Origin: Clostridiales bacterium
GTDB lineage: Bacteria > Bacillota > Clostridia > Lachnospirales > Lachnospiraceae
Reading direction: 5' to 3'
Length of the DNA: 64,000 nucleotides
NCBI GenBank assembly: GCA_021201535.1
Contig: JAJQEU010000120.1
Span: forward strand, 1 to 64,000
A model generated the notes under the pieces. It worked only from the letters and a program-made list of their open reading frames with translations, was not told the origin of the DNA and did not search any database. Position 1 is the stretch's first letter. Every line of letters starts with the position of its first letter. Both the position numbers and the translations under genes were made by a program. Shown here piece by piece: positions 1 through 10,650 of this stretch.

Positions 1-55
<55 letters not shown>

Positions 56-275
56 CGAAATTATGCATTTTTCTGAATGTCCTGTCAAGCATTTTTCGAT
101 ATTATTTCCGGCACGATGAAAGAGTGCACTACCGAATCCTGTCCGTTGCTGCGGCAATATTTTATAATTTAGTTTAGCATCCGTTCCGGATCTGTGATGT
201 TGCCATGGCAACATCACAATAAAAAACGGAGTCTGATCTCCAGCTCCGCTTTCTCGTCCTCACCAGGGAGAACGT

Positions 276-437
276 TTATTCTGTTTTGTCCTGTATCCGA
301 TAATATTCTTCCAGCAGTCTGTCGACCTTCCGGCTCTGTTCGATCACCTCAGGCTGATCCAGTCCATCTTTTGCAAGCTCATTCAGCCGTTCCTGTTCCT
401 GCCTGATTTTCTGTAACAACGCCTCTTTGGTTCCCAT
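276..437 (-). CDS. Spo0E-like small aspartyl-phosphate phosphatase family protein
   Basis: MGTKEALLQKIRQEQERLNELAKDGLDQPEVIEQSRKVDRLLEEYYRIQ; short helical protein with S-x-x-(V/L)-D-x-L-(I/L) signature; SD GGGAGGAG upstream of ATG at 437. Confidence 0.65.
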   Translation of the reverse strand: MGTKEALLQKIRQEQERLNELAKDGLDQPEVIEQSRKVDRLLEEYYRIQDKTE

Positions 438-506
438 AGCGTCTCCTCCCTGCCAAAGCCATGTCGGATGGAAATGTTCAGACATTCTGCCACGTCCTGC
501 CACCGG

Positions 507-821
507 CTACCTGCACCTAAAGTCCTGGCACTCTGTTTCTCTGCACTGACAGACACTGCTTCCGCCGCCAATACCGATATGAGCAGCCGTGCATTTACAG
601 TTTTCGTTGTGGATACATCTGCACGCCTCACACTCGATCTCAACGCCGGTTCCAGCGTGTCCGGTTGAATTCAGCGTATTTGTTCCTTTTTCACAAAAAC
701 TCTCGCAGCAGGTCTCTCCGGAACGGTCGGCGTCACGTCCTCCCACGGTAATATCACCTTTGCTGCACAAACAGTCCCTGTTATAGAGACAGCTCGTCAC
801 GGTACAATCTAACTGAGTCAT
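507..821 (-). CDS. DUF1540-type cysteine-rich protein
   Basis: Two Cys-rich repeats (CTVTSCLYNRDCLCSKGDITVGG / CEACRCIHNENCKCTAAHIGIGG); SD AGGAGG upstream. Confidence 0.75.
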   Translation of the reverse strand: MTQLDCTVTSCLYNRDCLCSKGDITVGGRDADRSGETCCESFCEKGTNTLNSTGHAGTGVEIECEACRCIHNENCKCTAAHIGIGGGSSVCQCRETECQDFRCR

Positions 822-905
822 GCTGTGACCTCCTTTCTTTTACATTGCCTGCTTAGTATGTACCGTTTCTTTTGTATATATTCAGGACAAAAGATCCGCC
901 ATTTG

Positions 906-1868
906 CTACACTTCAACACTATGCCGTGTGATAAAATCCAGCGCCTGTTTGTGCAGAATGTCGTTTCCGACCATCTCCACGCCCTTTTCTCCGATCTTTT
1001 CGCGCAGGTCGTCCACCGTCATCTGATAACTGCGCGCCATCGTAAACAGTTCCTGCATCAGTTCCTCCGGCGTATAGCCAAAGCTCTCCGCCTTTGCGAT
1101 CTCCGCCAGGACAGCCTGCCCCTTCAGCATGTTCAACGCGTCGTTCCTCGCATGCGCATCAAACATTTCCTGCGTCAGATTGTTATAGTCCAGATATGTC
1201 TCCAGCGTACTGCCGCTGTTGCGAAGCTGAGCGATCAGATTGTTTTTCAGAACATCCGCGCGCTCCTGCACCAGCTCATCCGGAACCTCTATCTCAGACT
1301 GCTCCACAATGTGTTCGAGGACCTCATTCTCCTTCTCCTGCAGGAACTGATCGGACTTATGGCTGCGGATCTGATCCTCCACGTAAGTCCGGAACTCTGC
1401 CACCGTCTTACAAGGCGAGATTCTGGAAACCACCTCATCGGTGAGATCCGGCACGATCGTCGCCCGAAGGCTCTTCACCGTCACTTTGAAGACAGCGTCG
1501 CGGCCCGCGTACTCCTTCGCGTGATAATTCTCCGGAAACGGAACCCGCACATCCACACAGTCGCCGGCCTTCGCCCCCACAAGCTGTTCTTCAAAACCGG
1601 GAATGAACGTATTGGAGCCGAGGACAATGGGATAGTCCGTCCCGTCCCCGCCCTCAAAAGGCTCGTCATCGATATAACCGATGAAATCAATCACAACCTG
1701 ATCGCCCATCTCAGCGCTGCCGTCCGGCTTGTCCACTGTTCTGGATGCGTAACCGCGCGCACGGTTCATCTCAGTCAGAATCTCCTGCTCCGTCACCGTC
1801 ACTTCACGCTTCTGTACCTGCACGCCTTTGTACGGCGCCAGTGTAATCTGAATTGTTTTTTCTTCCAT
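906..1868 (-). CDS. Trigger factor-like FKBP-type peptidyl-prolyl isomerase lacking the N-terminal ribosome-binding domain
   Basis: FKBP core (GDQVVIDFIGYIDDEPFEGG...FIPGFEEQLVGAKAGD) plus trigger-factor C-terminal helical region; SD GGAGG before ATG at 1868. Confidence 0.85.
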   Translation of the reverse strand: MEEKTIQITLAPYKGVQVQKREVTVTEQEILTEMNRARGYASRTVDKPDGSAEMGDQVVIDFIGYIDDEPFEGGDGTDYPIVLGSNTFIPGFEEQLVGAKAGDCVDVRVPFPENYHAKEYAGRDAVFKVTVKSLRATIVPDLTDEVVSRISPCKTVAEFRTYVEDQIRSHKSDQFLQEKENEVLEHIVEQSEIEVPDELVQERADVLKNNLIAQLRNSGSTLETYLDYNNLTQEMFDAHARNDALNMLKGQAVLAEIAKAESFGYTPEELMQELFTMARSYQMTVDDLREKIGEKGVEMVGNDILHKQALDFITRHSVEV

Positions 1869-2086
1869 AAAATCCTCCATCTATCGTATACTGGTGTTAT
1901 TTTACCCCATATAAAAAAATTATACAAGAGCATTTCTGATACACCTGCTGACATTTATTGCATGTCATTTCCCTTTATTGCGTGTCCGGGCCGAAAACGT
2001 TGTGATTTCGAGCATACGCTTATATGCAGAAATATTTTCACTTCAACGGAAACAGGACGAACTTTCCTTTGATATTATATGATAAA

Positions 2087-2117
2087 AAAGCAGCCTTCGG
2101 TTTCCCCGGGCTGCTTT
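2087..2117 (-). terminator. Rho-independent terminator-like hairpin downstream of carAB
   Basis: AAAGCAGCC...GGCTGCTTT stem followed by a T-run on the minus strand. Confidence 0.75.
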
Positions 2118-2212
2118 CATAGATGTTGGCGCGCTGCGGCAGCAGCGCATGTGAGTTTACTTTATAAATATTTTAGATTATGTTTACAGTTTCTTTCCGG
2201 GGTCAGACCCCC

Positions 2213-5200
2213 TTACACGGTCGCGATATCGATCATCTCCATCTCGTCCCGCGCCGTCTCCAGCGAGAGCGCCAGGGCATTGGCCGTATCCATGGAGGTC
2301 AGACAGTGCACGCCGGTCTCGATGGCATTCCTGCGAATCAGGAAACCGTCCCGGGACTTATCGCGGCCCTGTGTCGGCGTGTCGATTACAAGATCGATCT
2401 TATGTCCGAGTATCAGGTCAAGCACGTTCGGAGACTCCTGCGACAGCTTGTTGACGCGGAGCGCGTGTACCCCGTGCTCCTGCAGATATTTCGCGGTACT
2501 GCGGGTCGCGTAGATGCGATAGCCCAGTGCTTCAAAGCGTCTGGCCACGCCCACTGACTCCGGCTTATCCTTATCATTCACCGTGATGATCATCTGTTTA
2601 TACTTCGGCAGCTGAATGCCGGCTCCGAGGAAAGCTTTGTAAAGCGCCTCGTTGAAGCTCCTCGCGATGCCGAGACATTCGCCGGTGGATTTCATCTCCG
2701 GTCCCAGGCTGATCTCCGCGCCGCGCAGCTTCTCGAAGGAGAAGACCGGCATCTTGATCGCCACATAATCCGCCTCCGGCGCAATGTCCGCCGTATATCC
2801 CATACTTTTCAGGCTCTCGCCCAGGATCACGCGCGTCGCGAGATCGACGATGGGTATCCCTGTCACCTTGCTGATATAGGGCACGGTTCGGGAGGAACGG
2901 GGGTTCACCTCGATGACGTACACCTCCCCGTCCATCACGATAAACTGTATATTGATCAGGCCGACGACATGCAGCGCCTGCGCCAGCCGTTTCGTGTAAT
3001 CGACAATGACTTCCTTCACCCCGTCGGAGATGGTCGGAGCCGGATAGACCGAGATGCTGTCGCCCGAGTGGACGCCCGTCCGCTCGATATGCTCCATGAT
3101 ACCCGGAATCAGGATATCCGTGCCGTCGCAGACCGCGTCGACCTCGATCTCCTTTCCCATGAGGTATTTGTCGATGAGGATCGGGTGATCCTGCGCGATC
3201 TGGTTGATATTGTCAATGAACTCCACGATCTCATCGTCATTAAAGGCGATATGCATGCCCTGTCCGCCGAGCACATAGGACGGACGCACCAGAACCGGAT
3301 AACCGAGCCGGTTCGCGACCTCCTTCGCCTCCTGCGCGGTAAACACGGTACCGCCCGCCGCCCGTGGGATTCCGGTTTTCTGCAGAATCTGATCGAAAAG
3401 CTCACGATCCTCCGCCGCGTCCACATCCTCCGCCTTCGTCCCGAGGATGGGCACGCCCATCTTCATCAAATGCTCCGTCAGTTTGATCGCGGTCTGCCCG
3501 CCGAACTGAACGACCGCGCCGTCCGGATGCTCCACGCAAACCACGTTCTCCACATCCTCCGGCGTCAGCGGCTCAAAATACAGCTTGTCCGCGATATCAA
3601 AATCCGTCGAAACCGTCTCCGGGTTGTTATTGATGATAATGGTCTCATAACCCGCCTTCGCGAACGCCCAGGTACAGTGAACGGAACAGAAATCGAACTC
3701 GATGCCCTGTCCGATCCGGATGGGACCGGAGCCGAGGACCAGTATTTTTTTCCGGTCTGTCGCACCGTCCGCCTCGTTTTCCCCGTCAAAGCAGGAATAG
3801 TAATAGGGCGTCGCCGCCGCGAACTCCGCGGCGCAGGTATCCACCATCTTGAAGGATGCCGTAATGCCGTTCTCATAACGCATATTTTTGATATAAGCCT
3901 CGCTCTTCCCGGTGAGCTGTGAGATCACATTGTCCGGAAACTCAATGCGTTTTGCCTCTTTTAAAAGATCCGCCGTCAGAGGCTCGCTGATCAGACGGCG
4001 CTCCATCTCCACGATGATGGCGATCTTGTCGATAAACCATTTATCAATCTTTGTCAGGTCATGGATCAGATCGTAGGACATGCCCCGATGGCAGGCCTCC
4101 GCGATCACCCAGATCCGGCGGTCGTCCACCACTTTCAGCTTCTCCACAAGCTGATCATAGGACAGATGGCGGTATTCGTGCGTGTGAAGGCTGTCCACAT
4201 GCTGCTCCAGAGAGCGGATGGCCTTCATCAGCGCACCCTCAAAGTTCGTGCAGATGCTCATCACCTCGCCGGTCGCCTTCATCTGCGTCGTCAGCGTGCG
4301 CTTTGCCGTGATAAACTTGTCAAAGGGCAGACGCGGAATCTTCACGACACAGTAATCCAGCATCGGTTCAAAGCTGGCGTAGGTCTTCTGCGTCACCGCG
4401 TTTTTGATCTCATCCAGGGTATAACCGATGGCGATCTTCGCCGCCACCTTCGCGATCGGGTAGCCCGTCGCCTTGGAGGCCAGCGCGGAAGAACGGCTCA
4501 CACGCGGGTTTACCTCGATGACGCAGTATTCAAATGTATCCGGGTGGAGCGCGTACTGCACGTTGCATCCGCCCGTGATCTCAAGCTCCGTGATAATGTT
4601 CAGCGCGGAGCTGCGGAGCATCTGATACTCCTTATCGCCCAGCGTCTGGGACGGCGCGACAACGATGGAGTCGCCCGTATGCACGCCCACCGGGTCGATG
4701 TTCTCCATATTGCAGACGGTAATGCAGTTGCCCATGGCATCCCGCATCACCTCATACTCGATCTCCTTCCAGCCGGCGATGCAGCGCTCCACCAGCACCT
4801 CGCCGACGCGGCTTAAGCGCAGGCCGTTGGACAATATCTCGATCAGCTCCGTCTCATTGTTCGCGATGCCGCCGCCGCTGCCGCCAAGGGTAAACGCCGG
4901 CCTCAGCACCACCGGATAACCGATGGAATTGGTAAACCGGATGCCTTCCTCGATGGAATGCACCACCTCGGACGGGGCACAGGGCTCGCCGATCTTCTCC
5001 ATGGTATCCTTGAACGCCTGCCGATCCTCCGCGCGGAAGATTGTCTCCGCCGTGGCACCGATGAGACGTATCCCGTTTTCTTTTAAGAAACCCGACTCCT
5101 CCAGCTCCATGCCGAGGTTTAAGCCCGCCTGTCCGCCCAGTGTGGGGAGCACGGCGTCCGGCCGCTCGATCAGCAGGATCTTTTTCAGCACATCCACGGT

Positions 5201-5407
5201 CAGCGGCTCGATGTATACCTGATCCGCGATCTGCTTGTCCGTCATAATGGTCGCCGGGTTGGAATTCACCAGACATACCTCCACGCCCTCTTCCTTCAGG
5301 GCGCGGCAGGCCTGTGTCCCCGCATAATCAAACTCAGCCGCCTGTCCGATCACGATGGGACCGGAACCGATGACCATTACTTTTTTTATCTCCGGATTTT
5401 TAGGCAT
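2213..5407 (-). CDS. carB: Carbamoyl-phosphate synthase large subunit
   Basis: 1064-aa protein with duplicated ATP-grasp halves; immediately downstream of carA. Confidence 0.98.
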   Translation of the reverse strand: MPKNPEIKKVMVIGSGPIVIGQAAEFDYAGTQACRALKEEGVEVCLVNSNPATIMTDKQIADQVYIEPLTVDVLKKILLIERPDAVLPTLGGQAGLNLGMELEESGFLKENGIRLIGATAETIFRAEDRQAFKDTMEKIGEPCAPSEVVHSIEEGIRFTNSIGYPVVLRPAFTLGGSGGGIANNETELIEILSNGLRLSRVGEVLVERCIAGWKEIEYEVMRDAMGNCITVCNMENIDPVGVHTGDSIVVAPSQTLGDKEYQMLRSSALNIITELEITGGCNVQYALHPDTFEYCVIEVNPRVSRSSALASKATGYPIAKVAAKIAIGYTLDEIKNAVTQKTYASFEPMLDYCVVKIPRLPFDKFITAKRTLTTQMKATGEVMSICTNFEGALMKAIRSLEQHVDSLHTHEYRHLSYDQLVEKLKVVDDRRIWVIAEACHRGMSYDLIHDLTKIDKWFIDKIAIIVEMERRLISEPLTADLLKEAKRIEFPDNVISQLTGKSEAYIKNMRYENGITASFKMVDTCAAEFAAATPYYYSCFDGENEADGATDRKKILVLGSGPIRIGQGIEFDFCSVHCTWAFAKAGYETIIINNNPETVSTDFDIADKLYFEPLTPEDVENVVCVEHPDGAVVQFGGQTAIKLTEHLMKMGVPILGTKAEDVDAAEDRELFDQILQKTGIPRAAGGTVFTAQEAKEVANRLGYPVLVRPSYVLGGQGMHIAFNDDEIVEFIDNINQIAQDHPILIDKYLMGKEIEVDAVCDGTDILIPGIMEHIERTGVHSGDSISVYPAPTISDGVKEVIVDYTKRLAQALHVVGLINIQFIVMDGEVYVIEVNPRSSRTVPYISKVTGIPIVDLATRVILGESLKSMGYTADIAPEADYVAIKMPVFSFEKLRGAEISLGPEMKSTGECLGIARSFNEALYKAFLGAGIQLPKYKQMIITVNDKDKPESVGVARRFEALGYRIYATRSTAKYLQEHGVHALRVNKLSQESPNVLDLILGHKIDLVIDTPTQGRDKSRDGFLIRRNAIETGVHCLTSMDTANALALSLETARDEMEMIDIATV

Positions 5408-6476
5408 GGCGTTTTCCTCCCATCATATCTAAGAATACATCAAAGAGGTATGCGGAATCTAAAGGCCCCGGACACGCCTCCGGATGAAACTGTACCGTGT
5501 AAATATTTTTCCCGGTGTAGGCAAGACCCTCGTTCGTGCCGTCGTTGACATTCACAAAAGCCGGAACCGCCACTGCCGGATCAAGATGTTCTGTATCAAC
5601 CACATAACCGTGGTTCTGGGATGAAATATAGACCCGTCCGGTCCGCAGATCCTTCACCGGATGATTCCCGCCGCGGTGTCCGTATTTCAGCTTGTGCGTA
5701 TCTGCTCCCGCCGCGAGCGCCATGAGCTGATGTCCCAGACAGATGGCGAAAATCGGCACATCCGACTCGTAGAGTTTGCGCACTTCGTCGATGATCGTAT
5801 CGCACTCCTTCGGGTCTCCGGGGCCGTTGGAGAGCATGATGCCGTCCGGCTGCGCCGCCAGAATCTCCGCAGCCGTCGTGCGGGCGGGATAGACCGTGAC
5901 CTCACATCCCCGCTCATTCAGGGAACGCGCGATATTTCGCTTCGCGCCGACATCCAGCAGCGCCACCTTATATCCGTCTCCCGGCAGGACATATTTCTCT
6001 TTACAGGTGACTTTATCTACTACTTTCCCCGTTCTGTAACTTCGAAGACGTGGAAGAATATCATCCATATCAAAATCCTCCCGCCGGGTGATCATCCCGT
6101 TCATGGTGCCCTTCTCACGGAGAATCTTCGTCAGCGCTCTGGTATCGATCCCGGCGATCCCGGGAATATCATATTTTTTCAGAAAATCCTGAATCGTCCC
6201 CTCGCAGCGGAAATTACTCGGCATTCGGGACAATTCCCTCACAATATATCCGTCCGGCCAGGGCCGTTCCGACTCCATATCCGGTGTGATGCCGTAATTG
6301 CCGATCAGAGGGTAGGTCATAACGACCGCCTGTCCCGCGTAGGACGGGTCGGTCAGAACCTCCAGATAACCGGTCATGGAAGTGTTAAATACGATTTCAC
6401 TGATGACTTCCCGTTCCGAACCGATGCCGGTTCCCCGAAAAACGGTTCCGTCCTCCAAAATCAGAAACGCTTTCAT
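5400..6476 (-). CDS. carA: Carbamoyl-phosphate synthase small subunit
   Basis: GATase class I motif FAICLGHQLMALA, HPEACPGP; overlaps carB start. Confidence 0.98.
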   Translation of the reverse strand: MKAFLILEDGTVFRGTGIGSEREVISEIVFNTSMTGYLEVLTDPSYAGQAVVMTYPLIGNYGITPDMESERPWPDGYIVRELSRMPSNFRCEGTIQDFLKKYDIPGIAGIDTRALTKILREKGTMNGMITRREDFDMDDILPRLRSYRTGKVVDKVTCKEKYVLPGDGYKVALLDVGAKRNIARSLNERGCEVTVYPARTTAAEILAAQPDGIMLSNGPGDPKECDTIIDEVRKLYESDVPIFAICLGHQLMALAAGADTHKLKYGHRGGNHPVKDLRTGRVYISSQNHGYVVDTEHLDPAVAVPAFVNVNDGTNEGLAYTGKNIYTVQFHPEACPGPLDSAYLFDVFLDMMGGKRHA

Positions 6477-6585
6477 TCATTGTCCCCTTTCTGTTCAAAT
6501 GTTTTCAATGAAAGTCGTCCGACAGACCATCGGCCCGGCGTGCAGGCACGCCGGTCTGATGATCCGTTGACAACGCTTTCATCGC

Positions 6586-6619
6586 AAAAAAAAAGAGGAA
6601 ATAATCTCTCTTTTTTTCT
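6586..6619 (-). terminator. Terminator-like hairpin downstream of serS
   Basis: A-rich/GAGA stem AAAAAAAGAGAGATTATTTCCTCTTTTTTTT on the minus strand, ending in a T-run. Confidence 0.6.
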
Positions 6620-6642
6620 GTTTATACATCATGAATCATGTA

Positions 6643-7920
6643 TTACTCAATTTTTGATTTGCCGCCCATATACGGCTGAAGTACCGTCGGGATATTTACC
6701 GTCCCGTCCGCGTTCAGATTGTTCTCCAGAAATGCAATCAGCATACGCGGCGGAGCGACCACCGTGTTGTTCAGCGTGTGAGCAAAATACTTGCCGTCCT
6801 TCCCCTTTACGCGAATGCGCAGTCTGCGCGCCTGTGCATCGCCCAGATTGGAACAGCTTCCCACTTCAAAATATTTCTTCTGGCGCGGAGACCACGCCTC
6901 CACGTCAACAGACTTCACCTTCAGATCAGCCAGATCGCCGGAACAGCACTCCAGCGTGCGCACCGGGATATCCAGACTGCGGAAAAGATCCACGGTATTC
7001 TGCCACAGCCGGTCGAACCACATCATGGAATCCTCCGGTTTGCAGACAACGATCATCTCCTGCTTCTCGAACTGATGGATGCGGTAAACGCCGCGCTCCT
7101 CGATGCCGTGCGCGCCCTTCTCCTTGCGGAAGCAGGGCGAATAGCTGGTCAGCGTCTTCGGCAGCTCATCCTCCTCGATCATCTGGTCGATGAATTTGCC
7201 GATCATGGAATGCTCGGACGTGCCGATCAGATAGAGATCCTCGCCCTCGATCTTGTACATCATGGCGTCCATCTCATCGAAACTCATCACGCCGTCCACG
7301 ACACTGCTGCGGATCATAAACGGCGGGATACAGTAGGTAAATCCCCGGTCGATCATGAAATCGCGGGCATAAGCCGTCATCGCGGAATGCAGCCGCGCAA
7401 TATCGCCCTGCAGATAATAAAAGCCGTTCCCGGCCACTCTGCGGGCGGCGTCCAGATCAATGCCATGGAACCGATCCATGATCTCCGTGTGATACGGAAT
7501 CTCAAAATCCGGCACCACCGGATCGCCGAAACGCTCCACCTCCACGTTCTCACTGTCGTCCTTTCCGATGGGAACGGAGGGGTCGATGATATTCGGGATC
7601 GTCATCATAATGGGCCGAATCTGCTCCTGAAGGCCGCGCTCCTGCTCCTCCAGCTCGGCGAGACGGGCAGCATCCTTCGCCACCTGCTCTTTCAGCGCCA
7701 TCGCCTCATCCCGTTTGCCCTGCGCCATCAGAGCGCCGATCTGCTTTGAAATCTTATTGCGATTGGAACGCAGATCGTCCGCTTCCTTCTGGGCCGCGCG
7801 CGCCTGCGCGTCCAGCGCGATGACGTCGTCCACCAGAGGCAGCTTGCGGTCCTGGAATTTATTTTTGATGTTCTGTTTTACAACATCGGGGTTCTCTCTT
7901 AAAAATTTGATGTCTATCAT
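6643..7920 (-). CDS. serS: Serine--tRNA ligase
   Basis: Full-length class II aaRS: MIDIKFLRENPDVVKQNIKNKF; motif 3 region NNTVVAPPRMLIAFLENN. Confidence 0.98.
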   Translation of the reverse strand: MIDIKFLRENPDVVKQNIKNKFQDRKLPLVDDVIALDAQARAAQKEADDLRSNRNKISKQIGALMAQGKRDEAMALKEQVAKDAARLAELEEQERGLQEQIRPIMMTIPNIIDPSVPIGKDDSENVEVERFGDPVVPDFEIPYHTEIMDRFHGIDLDAARRVAGNGFYYLQGDIARLHSAMTAYARDFMIDRGFTYCIPPFMIRSSVVDGVMSFDEMDAMMYKIEGEDLYLIGTSEHSMIGKFIDQMIEEDELPKTLTSYSPCFRKEKGAHGIEERGVYRIHQFEKQEMIVVCKPEDSMMWFDRLWQNTVDLFRSLDIPVRTLECCSGDLADLKVKSVDVEAWSPRQKKYFEVGSCSNLGDAQARRLRIRVKGKDGKYFAHTLNNTVVAPPRMLIAFLENNLNADGTVNIPTVLQPYMGGKSKIE

Positions 7921-8164
7921 GGTCTCCCCTGTGCCGGAAGAAGCAGCGAAAATGGATTTTCACGTCAGGCACAGTCTCCCTCTCTTTCATTTTGTATCTT
8001 ATCCTAAAAGATTATACACGGATTCCCGTGCGGATTCAAGAGGAAAATATCTTCCGCGTCATACTGGTATCCCGCATGGATTTTCAAGAAGAATCACCAT
8101 GATTCAGGTGAAAACGTGTACGACGCCAATGATTGCTCCGCACTTCGTGCGCCCGAGACCGGGC

Positions 8165-9145
8165 TCAGAATCCGAAATATTCGTCCAGCCCGTCCGCGAT
8201 TCCCTGCACGATCTTATACTGATATTCATCCGTCGCCATCTTCTGATCCTCTGTCGGGTTCGTCATATAACCCATCTCGATAATGGTAGTCGGAACGGTC
8301 GCCCAGTTGATGCCGGACATGGTATCCGTCTCCCATACCTTATTCCGGGCAGCCCCTGTCTGCGCGACCATATGGTCCAGGATCGCCGTGGCCAGCGCCT
8401 TGCTCTCGCTGTACAGATACGCATTGTACGGATTGGATGACGTCTGGCAGATCGTCATCATGCCGTTCGTACTGCTGTCCTCGGAACCGTCCGCGTGAAT
8501 GCGGACAAAAGCGTCCGCATTGGCATTGTTGGCGATCGCCGCCCTCTCACTGTTGGAAATATCCACATCATTGCTCGTCCGCGTCATAATGACCTGATAG
8601 CCTCTGGACTCCAGCTCCGACTGGAGCTTCAGGGAGACCTGGAGGTTCAGCTCATATTCCGCCAGTCCGGTGCTCACACCGCTGGTGCCGCCGGTCACCT
8701 TTGCCTTTGTGGTGGATGCTCCCGGACCGATCGGCTCCTGCTCACTGTTGCCGTATCGCTGATGCCCCGGGTCGATCACGACCAGCTTTTCACTGCGCCC
8801 GCCGCTCCCGCCGTCAGAGCTGTCGGCCTCCTCCGCTATGACATCACTGCTTTCCGCATCCGCGGTCTGACTGTCAGCCTCCGCGGCCTCACTCTCATCC
8901 GCCGTTTCCTCAACCGTCCCTGTAATCTCCTCTGTATTTTCCGATCCCGTCTCTGCGACTTCTTCATCTGCGGAAGTGTCACTCTCCACCTCCGCTTCCT
9001 CCTGCTCCTCCTCCACGGATAAGAAAGAATCCGTGGAAGATACCACACCGGCCTGTTCCGTCTCAGCACTGCCGCAGCCGACCGGAAGAAATGCTGCAAA
9101 ACAGAGTATCAGAAAAAAACAGCACAATTTTTTCCGAACATTCAT
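8165..9145 (-). CDS. N-acetylmuramoyl-L-alanine amidase (Amidase_3), lipoprotein with acidic linker
   Basis: Lipobox-like [16 protein letters not shown]...[20 protein letters not shown]...[21 protein letters not shown]; Glu/Asp/Ser-rich linker. Confidence 0.93.
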   Translation of the reverse strand: MNVRKKLCCFFLILCFAAFLPVGCGSAETEQAGVVSSTDSFLSVEEEQEEAEVESDTSADEEVAETGSENTEEITGTVEETADESEAAEADSQTADAESSDVIAEEADSSDGGSGGRSEKLVVIDPGHQRYGNSEQEPIGPGASTTKAKVTGGTSGVSTGLAEYELNLQVSLKLQSELESRGYQVIMTRTSNDVDISNSERAAIANNANADAFVRIHADGSEDSSTNGMMTICQTSSNPYNAYLYSESKALATAILDHMVAQTGAARNKVWETDTMSGINWATVPTTIIEMGYMTNPTEDQKMATDEYQYKIVQGIADGLDEYFGF

Positions 9146-9210
9146 ACATCGGTCTCCTCATTTCATCAGTTTTTCCGGATAAAGTAATCGACTTTTGTCG
9201 TTCATGAGAA

Positions 9211-9250
9211 AAAGGCTGCCTCACAGATGCACATCCATACAGCAGCCTTT
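9211..9250 (-). terminator. Terminator-like hairpin downstream of glyA
   Basis: AAAGGCTGC...GCAGCCTTT inverted repeat followed by T-run on the minus strand. Confidence 0.7.
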
Positions 9251-9259
9251 CATTTTTGA

Positions 9260-10504
9260 TTATTTCAACGGATATTTCGCCACAAGCCCGTCCACGATCT
9301 TGCGCGCCTTCTCCACACCGGCCTCACCCTCTTTGATGACCAGAGAGATTGCCTCCGCAATCAGGTCCATATCTCCCGTGTTCATGCCGCGGGATGTCAC
9401 GGACGGTGTGCCGAGACGGATGCCGCTCGTCACAAAAGGCGACTTCGGATCGTTCGGGATCGTGTTCTTGTTCGCCGTGATATGAGCCTCATCCAGAAGC
9501 TTCTCCACGGCTTTCCCCGTCAGATCAAAGGGAGTTAAATCAATCAGCATCAGATGGTTGTCCGTGCCGCCGGATACGATGCGGATACCGCGGGCCATCA
9601 GTCCCTTTGAGAGTGCCTGCGCATTGTCCACCACCCCCTGCTGATATACTTTAAAGGAATCACTCAGCGCCTCCTTAAAGCAGACTGCCTTCGCCGCGAT
9701 CACATGCATCAGGGGACCGCCCTGAATCCCTGGAAACACTGCCTTATTGAAATTGAAATTGTTTTTCTCCATGGACTCTTTTGACACCAGGATCATACCG
9801 CCCCTCGGCCCGCGCAGCGTCTTATGCGTCGTAGTCGTCACAACATCTGCGTAGTGCATGGGACTCGGATGAAGCCCTGCCGCCACCAGTCCGGCGATAT
9901 GAGCCATGTCCACCATCAGATATGCGCCGACCCTGTCCGCGATCTCACGGAAACGCGAAAAATCGATCGTCCTCGCGTAAGCGCTCGCGCCCGCGATGAT
10001 CATTTTCGGCTGACACTCCAACGCGATCCGCTCCACCTCATCATAATCGATAAAGCCTGTGTCGTCCACGCCGTAAGGGACAATATGAAAATACACACCG
10101 GAGAAATTCACCGGTGAACCGTGCGTCAGATGTCCGCCGTGATCCAGGTTCATACCCATCACCGTGTCGCCCGGCTGCAGCAGTGAAAACTGCACCGCCA
10201 TATTCGCCTGTGCGCCCGAATGAGGCTGTACATTGACATACTCCGCGTCAAAAAGCTGCTTCGCGCGCTCTCTGGCCAGCTCCTCCACCACATCCACGCA
10301 CTGGCAGCCGCCGTAGTAGCGCTTCGCCGGATATCCCTCCGCGTATTTGTTCGTCATCACGCTGCCCTGCGCCTCCATCACGGCCGGGCTCACCCAGTTC
10401 TCCGACGCAATCAGTTCAATGTGCTCATTCTGCCGATTCAGCTCCGCGTCGATGGCATCCGCCACCTCCGGGTCAACAGCCCGAATCTCATCTGTTCCGT
10501 ACAT
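9260..10504 (-). CDS. glyA: Serine hydroxymethyltransferase
   Basis: PLP lysine motif [22 protein letters not shown] before ATG at 10504. Confidence 0.97.
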   Translation of the reverse strand: MYGTDEIRAVDPEVADAIDAELNRQNEHIELIASENWVSPAVMEAQGSVMTNKYAEGYPAKRYYGGCQCVDVVEELARERAKQLFDAEYVNVQPHSGAQANMAVQFSLLQPGDTVMGMNLDHGGHLTHGSPVNFSGVYFHIVPYGVDDTGFIDYDEVERIALECQPKMIIAGASAYARTIDFSRFREIADRVGAYLMVDMAHIAGLVAAGLHPSPMHYADVVTTTTHKTLRGPRGGMILVSKESMEKNNFNFNKAVFPGIQGGPLMHVIAAKAVCFKEALSDSFKVYQQGVVDNAQALSKGLMARGIRIVSGGTDNHLMLIDLTPFDLTGKAVEKLLDEAHITANKNTIPNDPKSPFVTSGIRLGTPSVTSRGMNTGDMDLIAEAISLVIKEGEAGVEKARKIVDGLVAKYPLK

Positions 10505-10650
10505 GCTTTTTCCTCCAAAACCATTGTCTTTTCTTTTATTTTCCGTGCGGGCAGTGCCCAATCCGTATTATTATAGACAACTTTTTCACAGATTTCAATC
10601 TTTTCTTTACAGGGTTCCGATTTTTCCGATTTTCCGATTTTCTGGTATCA

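Noticed and set aside
825-2072. 415-aa plus-strand ORF
   Set aside because: Antisense to the trigger-factor-like gene; His/Arg/Leu-rich composition typical of shadow ORFs.
5661-7193. 510-aa plus-strand ORF
   Set aside because: Antisense across carA and serS; low-complexity Arg/Pro/Ser; spans a terminator.
7921-8160. Possible T-box leader upstream of serS
   Set aside because: No AGGGTGGNACCGCG-type T-box sequence was found by eye.
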